NCBI GenBank assembly: GCA_032158295.1
Contig: CM063247.1
Coordinates: forward strand, 14,424,009 to 14,488,008
From: Pycnopodia helianthoides
Taxonomy: Eukaryota > Echinodermata > Asteroidea > Forcipulatida > Asteriidae
Direction of reading: 5' to 3'
Length of the DNA stretch: 64,000 nt
This document shows, piece after piece, positions 12,172 to 24,815 of the stretch. Below the pieces are notes generated by a model that was given only the letters and a program-made list of their open reading frames with translations, was not told where the DNA came from and searched no databases. How positions within the stretch are numbered: the first letter of the stretch is position 1; the number at the start of each line of letters is the position of its first letter. A program made the translations under genes and the position numbers.

Positions 12172-15100
12172 CTGTAAATAAAGAAATCTGTTTGTGATAC
12201 CTGCCAAAAAAATTAACTGATCAAGTCATAAAAACACTAGCTTTATTAATTGCCTATTAGAAATAACGAGGGCATCCCCTTTCAAGGTGATCCCTCTGCT
12301 GCCGCTTCCCAGGTTGTATCACAAACTTGGGTGTGATCCCTGGCTATACGGCAGTTACAGGTTGTATGGCTTCTGACTGGCACCCCAAAAAAAGATTGAC
12401 AAAATAGGGAGAATGCCAACATTATGGCTAGATAGCTCAGTTGGTAGAGCCCCGGCACGTTGATCCCGAGGTCGCAGGTTCAAGTCCCTCTCTGGTAAAT
12501 ATATTCTTCATTCAACCCCCAAAAATTAAAGGTCACATAAAAACACCACAGGAGAACTGTAAGTGGGGATACCAAAACTTAACCAACAAAAAACGTATTT
12601 TTTCCACGGGTGAGGGACTTTCTTTTTTTAAATCAAGAGAACTTAGGCCGTATCCAAATAGGCCGCTATTGTTACGGCTACGACTCTGTTGCTAAGGGTG
12701 TTGCTAAGGATGACCCATACTTCAACGCATGATAGCTTGACCATCCAGCCGTAGCTGTAGCCTAGCCAACAACTAAGACACAGCCTAAGACTAAGAGACT
12801 TACTTCCAAAAATTGCTTGATAGTCTCAGCCCTTCCCATGTATCTTTGCACCTCGTTGTTCATCACCTCCCTGCGGCGCCCTCTCTGTTCACTCTGAAGT
12901 ATTGGAATGAGTTGTTCTAACGTATCTTGGTAGAGTTTCAATGCCGACTCGTAATTTTCTTTTGCGTCCTGAAAAATAATACAATGGTGTGTTGTGTTTG
13001 AGGGTGCATTTTTCATGCCAGGCACAATTACATAGTTATTATTATTAATTTAAATACAATCATAGAGAATACTATTTGTGTTTTACCCATACACCGATGT
13101 GTGTTAAAGCATTTATGGTCACTGCTTTCCTGAATTCTGTGAACAAAATTCACGGGCATATTACTCGGGAGGGATTCGATTCCACGACCTTTGCCATTCT
13201 AGAGCAGATGTCTTAACAACTAGACCACCGAGATTGCCCGGTAGCTAGAGACAGTTCCAAACCTATATTTTAGCAGCGGGTACCGCAACAATCTAATAGA
13301 TGTTAAATTTGTATCGGAGATAAAGGATATGATTGTGTTTAACCCATACAACGATGTAGGTAAAGCACTTTACAGTCTCTGCTTTCCTGAACAATATCAA
13401 CCTCTACCCTCGCAGGTACCCATTTATACCCCTGGGTGAAGAGAAGCAATTATGGTAAAGCATCTTGCTCAAGGACACAAGTGTCATGACCGGGATTCGA
13501 ACCCACACCCCAATGACTCAACCACCAGCACTTGAATCTTATGCTATAAACCGCTCGGCCATGACACCCTAGGAGGTGTGGGTTTTTGAATTGCCTGTTC
13601 ATGACCTTCTTTGACCTTTGAAGTTAAGGTAATAACATGTGACTACACTGTATAATTAGCTACGATTCTTGGTTTTAAAACTAATATAATGGTTGCAGCA
13701 TGACAAATATAATAGTATAGGGGAAGACTATGTAAAAAGTCATCTAAAAGCATGGAGAGTCAACATAAATAGCAACGGAAGGGGAAGGCAAAATGTGAGC
13801 TTGTCTCTGTCCGTTGCAGCTGCTTCCAGTAGCCAAAGATAGAATGTTGGTATTTGTCAATCCACATACCTGTAATTCTGCCTCATGTGCAACGTTTAGA
13901 GCGAGTTGCAAGTTATGGTGACCATCAGCCAATTGTTCTATATATAAACAAAATGAAAAACATATCAAAAATCTGACCGAATGTAAAGAATTTTAAGACA
14001 ACAAATTTATTTATAGGGAGAACGCCAACATAGGTCTAGATAGCTCAGTTGGAGGAGCACCGGCACGTTAATCCAGAGGTTTTGGTTCAAATCCCGCTCT
14101 AGTCAAATTTGTTTTGGTTCAGTTCCAAATTATCAAATTTATTCCAAACATTATCTTCAAGAAAAAGTTGTTTGCAAATCAGGCTTATGTCACTAAAAAA
14201 AATGCAAATATTAGTGATGCATTATCGTGACAAAAATATCAACTTTACCGTTTCTTAATCACTCAGTGGAATGCTCCAAATTTGGCCAATTTGTCCTTTT
14301 ACATTTGACCCTTATATAGCGCAATTCCAAAGAATGATCATTGCGCTTTGAACATTATTACCCCTGGTCACTGGGCCATTGTTTCATTCCTTAAAAACCA
14401 TCTCAGCTTCCTTTGGGAGCGTACAGCCTTTGCTGCCAAGTATGTAGCGCACTAAGCTAAATCAATCTCAAGAACCATTTTGCCCTCACAGGTACTCATT
14501 TACCCCTGGGTGATGAGAAGCAATTATAGTTAAGTGTCTTGCTCAAGGACACAAGTGTCATGACCGGGGGATTCGAACCCCACACCCTGAAGACTTAGCC
14601 ACCAGAACTTGAGCTCGATACACTAAACCCCTCGGCCAAGTCTGATTTTGCACCAGTCTACTTCTGCCACATGGAGCGAGAGAAAGTTATGATTACCTAG
14701 CAGGAAGACATCGGGTAATGTTTGGAGTTGGTCCTCTGGAGAGGTCGATGGAGTTGCTGAAGGAGTTGGTTGGGGCTTAAGTAGAATTTTTAATTCCTCA
14801 GCTCTCGTCAAATACTCCTGTACCTAGAGGTGCAGAGAGAACGGGAACTCGATGTCAATATCACCGTGGCTCATTAAGTGAGGTCTGAAAGGGGCATATT
14901 GCCTTCGGATTGGGCGCTTTGGGCTGTAAGCATTCGCTTTGAAATGCATATGGTTGGAAAGTTATTTCAATAGTAGAATACAATGATTAAAGGAACATTA
15001 CAGAATTGGTTTTTGCTAACAAAACAGTTGCTGGCAGTGTAAACACTTTATGTAATCCACCATATACATAAACTGACAAACCTGTAGAAGTTTGAGATCG

Positions 15101-18100
15101 ATCGTCCATCTGGGTCACGAGAAAATAGTGAAAAACCAATTACACATTTTGCATGAAATCATGAAGATTCAACAAATGAATAAAATGCTCACTGAGCGAT
15201 AAACTCCAATCGGAAAATTAGTTTATTCATTTCTCATCAAATATGGCACTTCAGACAGAAATATTTCAAGGGATGTTTTCTAAGTATCATCATCATTAGA
15301 CCGTGTAAGTTTTATGTAAATCTGTGATCAAAAAGTATATTTTACAAGTTTTTTTCTTACCAATTCTGTAATGTTCCTTTAACATAAGTAAGTATCCCTT
15401 GAAAATTGTGGATTTGGTGTAACTTCATGATAGACCTCAGTCCGCTATTTTGTAGAACCAAATTCTTGACTCCACAAAATGGTGGACCGTATGTTCCGCT
15501 GGTTGTATTTCTAGAGGCAAAGATTTTTTTTTTTTTCCATCACTACTCAGTAACTACAAAACACTGTAGGTGTTTCTGGCATGAACAACTCTCAAAAGGA
15601 CAAGGAGCAATAGACCCTTCCCATGAAATATGCAAATTAAACATCGCGCGTGCGCACTCTCCCTACTGGTTGGCAAAATGAGTGAACATCGCGCCTTTTT
15701 GCATGGGACTGATGGTGGCGTGACGCACACGCGTTTGTGCGTCTGCCTTGTGCACAACTCTATGCCGTTTGCCAACCAGCAGCGTCTGTACGCATGCGTG
15801 AATGTAATTTACATATTTCATGGGAAGGGTCTATTCCAAACAGCATTGGACTTTAGTTTTTGAAGACTTTCTTGTTTGATTATTGTTTGGACGATAAAAG
15901 ACGAGAAGGACACCAACCTTGGATCTCAGGGAGTCTTTCCTCTTTGGATCTTTTTCATCTGTAGTAATGAAGAACAAGTATTCCAAATATGATTTCAGCT
16001 CTTTTTCCTACATTGATGAATTTATTCATGTCATTAGCGCAAGCAGCAATAACAGGACGAATAGGAAACGAGAAGAATTGTTCAGTTTTAGATGTGGGAG
16101 TAAAACCACAATGGGGGAAAACCCACGCAATCAGGTAGGGACTGAAAACCCAAACTACATGCAAGACTCTGGTCCAGGATATTCGAACTGGGGTCCACAC
16201 TGAGGTGAAAGGCAGGGGAAAAAAACCGAGGCAACCTGATCTTCTTAAAAGAAACAGCAGGAGAGGGATAACCGACTTTTTGTTTCAAACCTCAAGTAAT
16301 AAACCACAAGGGAAACCGACTGGGTAATTTTTTTTTAATAACTTTGGGTTGAAAAAAAATAATATGATTTTGACAAAATAGGGAGATCGCAACCATTAGG
16401 GCTAGGTAGCTCATTATGGTAGAGCACCAGCACGTTGATCAGAGGTCACAGGTTCAAATCCTGCTCAAGTCAATATTTCTTTCAAAGCATTTAAAATAGG
16501 AAGTTGATATACTCACAGTGTATAGCCGGTATGAAGAACCGGACAGAGTCACAATAAAGTTGGACCGCCGATTTGAAATCTCCTGCTGTGTCCTTCTCAA
16601 TCGCTTTGAAGATTACAGATTTCTGAAAGTCAGACAAAAAGAGTTACTTTTATTTAAAAAAAGTACAGGCAAAAAGCTTCTTTTTTTTTTTGATTGGTCT
16701 GAACAACTCAAATGGTCTGAACAGCTTGTGGTTTCTAACTAATTCAATATGTTGGGCGTGGTCAATGGGAACGGTCAAGTGCCAAGCGCAAGCGCCAATA
16801 ACAGGATGGTGAATAGGAAACGAGAAGAATTGTTCAGTTTTAGGTGTGGGAGAAAACCCCCAAATGGGGGGAAACCCACTCAATCAGGTAGGGACTGAAA
16901 ACCCAACCCACATAATAATAATAATAGTGGCTTCTTATAGGCCCCCTATAGCGATCATATCCGTCACTCAGTGACGCTCAAGGCGCTTCAACATTCAGTA
17001 TTTTCCTGCAAGGTATTGTAGAGCTACGTTTTTTGAAGTATTATACCTATTCCTTTACATAGCACGGTGTAACGGTTTACAAGGTGCTGCGACGCAGTAT
17101 ATTGCCATGCAAGATTTCCTGTCTGGGATTCGAACCAGGGTCGACGGAGATGAAATGGTAGGGAAAGAAAACCGCTGAGCCAACCTGATGCCTCTACATC
17201 TAATGATATATATCTATTGATAATGGTCACCAGGTCACCAGAGTATAAACTTACAGCTTTGTTGATTGATTCTGCACTAGGGATATGTTCCAGATCAATG
17301 AAGGGATGAGCAAAGAAATCAGTGAAGTTGATTCTCTCCTCTGGGTCTCTTTGAAGAAGTCTGACAAGGAGGTCTCGACAACTGTCAGATATCTTCACCG
17401 AGTCTGGAATCTGATCAAGACAAGACAAGGAAAACTATAGAAGTAAACATGCGCGTACGAGCATGTATAAAACTCTTTTGGGAGAAGTGTTGGTTCTGAG
17501 AAGAACTGGTGTGGTCTTGACGTTTCGAAAAGCTGGCTGGCATAGTGCATCTATCATTCAAAACCAACGTGGATGATATTGAATGGTCATACAGTAGGAG
17601 GGTTAACTGACTGTACTGTGTAGATGTATTAACACCATGATATCATATTGCAGGCTGGCATAGTGCATCTATCACTTAAAACCAACGTGGATGATATTGA
17701 ATGGTCATACAGTAGGAGGGTTAACTGACTGTACTGTGTAGATGTATTAACACCATGATATCATATTGCAGGCTGGCATAGTGCATCTATCATTCAAAAC
17801 CAACGTGGATGATATTGAATGGTCATACAGTAGGAGGGTTAACTGACTGTACTGTGTAGATGTATTAACACCATGATATCATATTGCAGGCTGGCATGGT
17901 GCATCTATCATTCAAAACCAACGTGGATGATATTGAATGGTCATACAGTAGGAGGGTTAACTTGACTGTACTGTGTAGATGTATTAACACCATGATATCA
18001 TATTGCAGGCTGGCATAGTGCATCTATCATTCGAAACCAACGTGGATGATATTGAATGGTCATACAGTAGGAGGGTTAACTGACTGTACTGTGTAGATGT

Positions 18101-21100
18101 ATTAACACCATGATATCATATTGCAGGCTGGCATAGTGCATCTATCACTTAAAACCAACGTGGATGATATTGAATGGTCATACAGTAGGAGGGTTAACTG
18201 ACTGTACTGTGTAGATGTATTAACACCATGATATCATATTGCAGGCTGGCATAGTGCATCTATCACTTAAAACCAACGTGGATGATATTGAATGGTCATA
18301 CAGTAGGAGGGTTAACTGACTGTACTGTGTAGATGTATTAACACCATGATATCATATTGCAGGCTGGCATAGTGCATCTATCACTTAAAACCAACGTGGA
18401 TGATATTGAATGGTCATACAGTAGGAGGGTTAACTGACTGTACTGTGTAGATGTATTAACACCATGATATCATATTGCAGGCTGGCATAGTGCATCTATC
18501 ATTCAAAACCAACGTGGATGATATTGAATGGTCATACAGTAGGAGGGTTAACTGACTGTACTGTGTAGATGTATTAACACCATGATATCATATTGTAGGC
18601 TGGCATAGTTCATCTATCATTCAAAACCAACGTGGATGATATTGAATGGTCATACAGTAGGAGGGTTAACTGACTGTACTGTGTAGATGTATTAACACCA
18701 TGATATCATATTGCAGGCTGGCATAGTGCATCTATCATTTAAAACCAACGTGGATGATATTGAATGGTCATACAGTAGGAGGGTTAACTGACTGTACTGT
18801 GTAGATGTATTAACACCATGATATCATATTGTAGGCGGGCATAGTGCATCTATCATTCAAAACCACAGTATATTATATTGAATGGTCATACAGTAGGAAG
18901 GTTAACTGACTGTACTGAGTAGATATATTAACACCATGAAATCATATTGCAGGCTGGCATAGTTAATCTTTTTATATAGATGTTTATCACACCTGACAGG
19001 CATCTCAAAGCAATTGTTATTTTCACAATAGGTACGCAGAGCTATGTCTGAACTATGAGACCCATTTATATAGCACCTTGTATTAAGCTGATACAGTGCA
19101 GTCTGCAGTCAACCGTGCCAGTAACACTTTACAATAACAAATAAACAACCAAACTCTCTTAACAGTAAGTGTACTAGGTTCTTTTACGTCCATTAAAACA
19201 CATGGAACCTCTAGCTTTATGTCCTATCTGATTGTTACCTGTCTCACTCAAAGACACAAGGGTTGTGACCAAGGCCCAATTTCATAGAGCTGCTTAAGCA
19301 GACAAAAATGCTTGACAATTTTCTGCTAAGCAGAGATGAGCAGGATACCAGTCGCAAATTGTACATGTGGCATGGTAGTTTGGCTGGTAACCTCCTTCTG
19401 GTGCGCATAGTTTTGCTGTGCTTAGCTACTTTTCGTGCTTTAAGCAGCTCTACGAAACTGGGCCCTGGACATGAACCCCCCCCCCCCCCCAATCTGACAA
19501 CACTTTAGTCTGGTGCACCTGAATGCTCACCCACGACACTTTTTGCTGGTCTCGGTCTCGGTCTCGGTCTCGATACCCTGTGGTCTCGGTCTTGGTCTCG
19601 GTCTCGGACCCTTCCGGTCTCGAATATTTGCCTGGTCTCGCTTCGAGACCAGCAAAATATGCAAATTTATTTGATGTATTCATATTCCTTCACGATCATT
19701 TATCACGATAAACAGATAGCAAATAGTTTAAGAAAACTTGCAGTTTGTACAGACAACCTCGCTTGTGGTTGTGTGAGCTTGCACGCATCGAGCTATGTAC
19801 TGTACATGTACATGTACATATAGTGCCATGTGTGTGCTTGTGCCATCGGCTTTACCCATCATGAGTTCGATAAAAATTGGGAGCGAGTTTCTAGCTATGA
19901 CCAAAACACGCACTACTCGTTGTGAAAGGTAAACAGGTGCATTGTGCATGGTGCAAACAGGTGCATACACTACAGTACAAGTTCGCTAGAGTAGCACAAT
20001 AAAATAAAGTTTTCCCTTTTTTTTTGAAATGATTATCACAAGATGTCCAGTAACTCTGCTGTGTTAAGATTTGGTTGTAAGAATCATAAACAGATCATGG
20101 ACGCCAAAGCAGGTAACAAGAAACATTCTGCAGTTTGCATTTTCTGCTCAACGACAAATCGAATCACGGATAATCGGGGACAAGTTCAGTATTCACTATG
20201 CATTTTAAGTCGGGCCCATACAGCCAAGGCCAAGTAAATAACACAAATTAACATTATTCAAATTGATTTCATTGCTCATGATTCTCAGTAAACTACAAAT
20301 TGAATGTCAATTATAACACTGATTAAGCCATATCTTAGTTTCACTTTTGTATATGATATTCATGAAAGTGGAAAAAAATGTAAAGTTTTTACATTATGAT
20401 CAAGAACAATGCACGTTTGTCAGCAGAGATACTGTCCATGTTGATGTTTCTGAAGTGCAATGAAGATATTCTGTAAATGGACAGGTACCTATACAAAAAA
20501 CAACTGTTTTGGCACATTCCTGAATCCGACAGAACAAACTTATTATATTTGATTGTTGATAAATATTGTAATATCCAGTACAGTATTGTTGTAAAACAAG
20601 TACACAAAAGATTTCACAGTACTGTTAAAATGTCCGTAAATTTACGGACTCCGTAAAGTGAAATATTCTGTATTAAAATATTCTTTCTATTTTACGGAAT
20701 GAAAAAACTTTTCCGCTAATTTTGCCAGAAAAAAATAGCGTTCCGTATTCCTGCAGCAAAATTACCGGAAAAGTTTTTTCATTCCGTAAAATAAAAAAGA
20801 CCCTTAATGTACATGTGTACACGGTTGTGGGTGAAATAACAATATGTACTTACATGTACTATGTTATGTTTAGGTGTTTGGCCAAATGTGGTTGATTGTA
20901 ATTACGCTAATTAGCATAACTAATATTTATATTTACGGAAAGTCCGTAAAATTACGAAGAAAATACAGAATTTTTCACTTTACGGACTACGTAAATTTAC
21001 GGACATTTTTAATAACAGCAAAAGACATATTCATTTTGTTTTACATCAATAAAAGACTTTCATTTCATTTATTATGTGTCCAATTTTATTACATGGATGT

Positions 21101-21184
21101 AATTTACACATGTGGTCTCGAGGTCTCGGACCAAAAGGTCTCGGTCTTGGTCTCGGACCTTAGGGTCTCGGTCTCGGACCTCCA

Positions 21185-21235
<51 letters not shown>

Positions 21236-24200
21236 CTCCCAGGTCTCGGTCTCGGTCTCGGACTCCCAGGTCTCGACTACAACACTGGTAATTGTAAGCG
21301 ACACGTTTCCAGAATGTAAACACTGGAAAGGACCCCATTGCAATTTACCCTAAATTACTCACCTGAATGGGTCTTGAACTTCTGATCTTCTCTGCTAATT
21401 CAGTGAAGGTCTTTGAAGCAAATGGAGCGTGACCGAAAAGGCATTCTGTCAAACAAAACATTACACGAGTGAGATGCATGTCGTCATGTCAGTGCAAAAA
21501 CTCCTAAAAACACACTTATGTTACAGACGAGTTCTGAATTGACAAAAAATGTTGGATCTCACTCAAAATAGCCCGGATGCACACATAAATTAAATATAGT
21601 TCTTACACTGCCAGGAACTGTTTTGTTAGCAAAAACCAATTCTGTAATGTTCCTTTAACAAAGATATACTGTCCCTTTTAAGAAAAGCTCACCAAACATG
21701 ATGACCCCTACTGACCACAGGTCCACTTTAGCGTGGTATTTACGCTCACAGATAATTTCCGGTGCCATGTACAGTGGAGAACCTCGTAAAGAGTCGGCGA
21801 ATACATCTTCCGTCATGTAAGATGCAAAACCAAAATCTGCAAAAGCAAAATCACGACAATTAACATTACATTTGTTACGAATAAATTAATCACAATTCGA
21901 TAGCAAAAAAAAAGCTTCTGACATTTATTCTTTGATCTTTATTTTGTACTTTTGATAGTTTGATAAATTGAACTTGGAATGTTCAGGTACATCCTCATAA
22001 AAGTAAGCCTTATTAATCATCGACTTTTGAGCCGAAGAACTTCCAGACATTAACCAACTGGCCTCCAATTTAGAAGTGTTTAACCTCTGACCTTAAATAA
22101 TCTTTGCATTGTTGGGGCATACATGTACAAGGGTGCATTTTGGCGGCTTTTGGTCACTGGCCAGTGATTAACCAATGGCCAATTCAACCCAAACAGTTAT
22201 TGGTCACGACCGCCAAAACGCACCCCAGCAGTGCACCAGCTATCTGTCCAGCGCATTACAACCAATAGGATTCATCGATTGGTAGACCCAGAGCCTTTCT
22301 ATAATGTCAGGCAAAGGCTCTGTTGATAACTAACCTGCTAATCGGAGAACAGGATCGAAGGTGTTTGACAGGAGAAGATTCTGTGGTTTCAAATCCATGT
22401 GGGTGATATTTTGCGATTGCAGACATAAAAGTGCACTTGCTGTGTACAAAAACACAACAGGGAAAATTCAATTTCATTCAAAGAGGGCTGCCTAAGTATA
22501 TCTGGACACCCTGTTCTGAATACGGTCACCTTTATTTCACTGAGGCTGTGTTCCAATTAGCGACTGCGGCTTCACAGACCTTATGCACATGGCATCATTT
22601 GAGTAGGGCGCCCTCCACTAGAGTTCAAAGGAAGGTTACTTAGTGGCCGATTCTGTGCGCCAAGCCTACTTAGATGTGCATATCTTTTTACCTCTAATAA
22701 GATAGTGGAGTGATGAGGTCTATGCATAAGGTCTATAGTCATGTGAACATGTGCTGAAGAATATGACGCCAACAGCAACACTCTTAGCAGCAAGGTTTTA
22801 GCCAGGATTTGATAAAAGGGTGTCCCGATTTGCTGGAAATTCAAAAACTGGGTGTCTAAATTGTTCAGTTACAATTAAGTTTAGCTTGGGCGATACCACG
22901 ATATTATCGAATATCGCGATACTAGTTCTGAAACGATTACGATATCGGGTCACGTTTTTTTTAATCGTGATATCGGTAAATCGCGATATCTTTAAGTATC
23001 GCGATGTATTTCCTAGCCGAGACGATCTTGCAACAATAAATCTCCTTGTCGAGACGATATTGCAACAATAAATCTCCTTGTCGAGATGATTTGCTGCAAC
23101 AAAGAGTTGCAAGTCACAGACCGCAACCGCAAGATTCCCAAACAGATCCGATCCGACGGGGTTTAGTCTTCGGAAAAAACCAACATCAAAGCCTTAGCGG
23201 TCTGGCGGTCCCACACAGACGGGTGTTATCACGTGCATTATCACGTGCGTGTTGCGGACGTGCGAGTGGCGTGATCTAATTAGCTATGCACACATAAAGA
23301 ACAGTCTGTCATGCGCAGTTAACACATTAAATGTGTGTAAGTAATAGGCCCAGGTTTTCATACCATAGGTTTAGAGTAAAACCAGAAGAATAGGTGATTG
23401 GAATAACGATAGAAATGATAGGTCAATCATAGCCACAACTCCCACCGTGAGATTTGTAGTAGATTGACGCCATAAAAACAATAATTGCGATTATATCGAA
23501 TATCGCGATATATTCTCGACGATATATCGTGGCTGAGAAAAAGCAATATCGCCCAAGCTTAGTTACAATACATTTACATGTAAATGACAGATAAAACAGG
23601 GTGTCCAAAAGACGCCCAGATACCCCTCTGGCTAACACTATGCTTAGCAACACCCTCAGCAACAGTCATAGCAACAGCCATAGCTGCAGCTGCCGATTCC
23701 AACACAACCTTTTTACATGTACAAGCATCAACACACTGTATCTTTCAACTTACAACAAATTAAGAATGTCTCGAAACTTCCACTGGACCGCAGGCCTGAG
23801 GCCAGTGATTTTAGTCATGGGCCAGTGAACTCATGAATGTACAACTCCAAGTATTATAATAAACCAGAAAAACAATAATCTCTACGTGCGACCCAAGTGT
23901 TGCTTTTGTGTGCAGTGTAGTTTGCTGCCTCTACATTGCCTGTAAACATTGCACTGTGTGACATGGCCTTGAAAGAATAAGCGAATAAGGCGGCCAGAGA
24001 TGCGGTTGGTACCCGCTGTCACCACACACTAAACGTAGATGGATTTGATGTTCTTGTGAAAATACCAGGACAGTTTTTGTGCTGTTTTCTCAACAAGTAT
24101 ACACTGTATCCAGCTGAAACATGAGACTGATAATTTTTCCAATGAAGTTGTGCAAACGACAATTTTTGACAGGTAGCTGGGGCTGAACTTACCTAGTTGT

Positions 24201-24723
24201 CTGAGGAACACTCTGACTATCCTCTCTGGCAAGGCTTGTTTGGTTCGGATGAAACTAGACAAGTCACCACCACTGCAGTACTCCATGATGAGATAAATGT
24301 AGGTGTCATCCCACTAAGTATAAACAAGGAATAGTACAAATGATAAGCCTTGTGGCGTGTCGTGGCCGAGCGGTCTAGTTCATCGGACCCAAGCTCTGGT
24401 GTTGTCAGCAGCAGAATGTGGGTTCGAATCCCGGTCATGACACTTGTGTCCTTGAGCAGGGCACTTAACCACAATTGCTTCGTAAAAAGTTGGGAAGGTA
24501 GTGCATTCTGCTCTACCAGCCAGGCTTCGAATGGATGATACCCATGCCTACATCCTTACAGACTGTGAAGGGGGTAACCTTGTTTCAGCCCTAGGAATAG
24601 GTGGCAACGTGCCCCTGGTGACAGTTGATTTGGGTCGACAGCCCAAATCAGTTAAGTGTAGCCCTAAACGAAGAGTGGCCATTCAGCCTTGTGGGTTAGG
24701 CGATATCTCATAAAAAATGGAGG

Positions 24724-24815
<92 letters not shown>

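Noticed and set aside
12426..12497. Functional tRNA gene
   Set aside because: A and B boxes are present, but the anticodon arm does not fold properly and the flanks are shared with two other copies. It is a SINE head.
17535..18960. CRISPR-like regular repeat
   Set aside because: Units are contiguous 118-bp satellite copies without unique spacers, and the window is clearly eukaryotic.
20043..20237. Small frame with CxxC (AVCIFC) resembling a BED-type zinc finger
   Set aside because: The second histidine pair is not visible and no transposase follows, so the similarity is too weak to call. Noted only as possible content of the 19549-21280 unit.
20874..21353. Frame rich in SVSVSVS, and reverse frames rich in RDRD/ETET
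   Set aside because: Direct translation of the (GGTCTC)n repeat; low complexity only.
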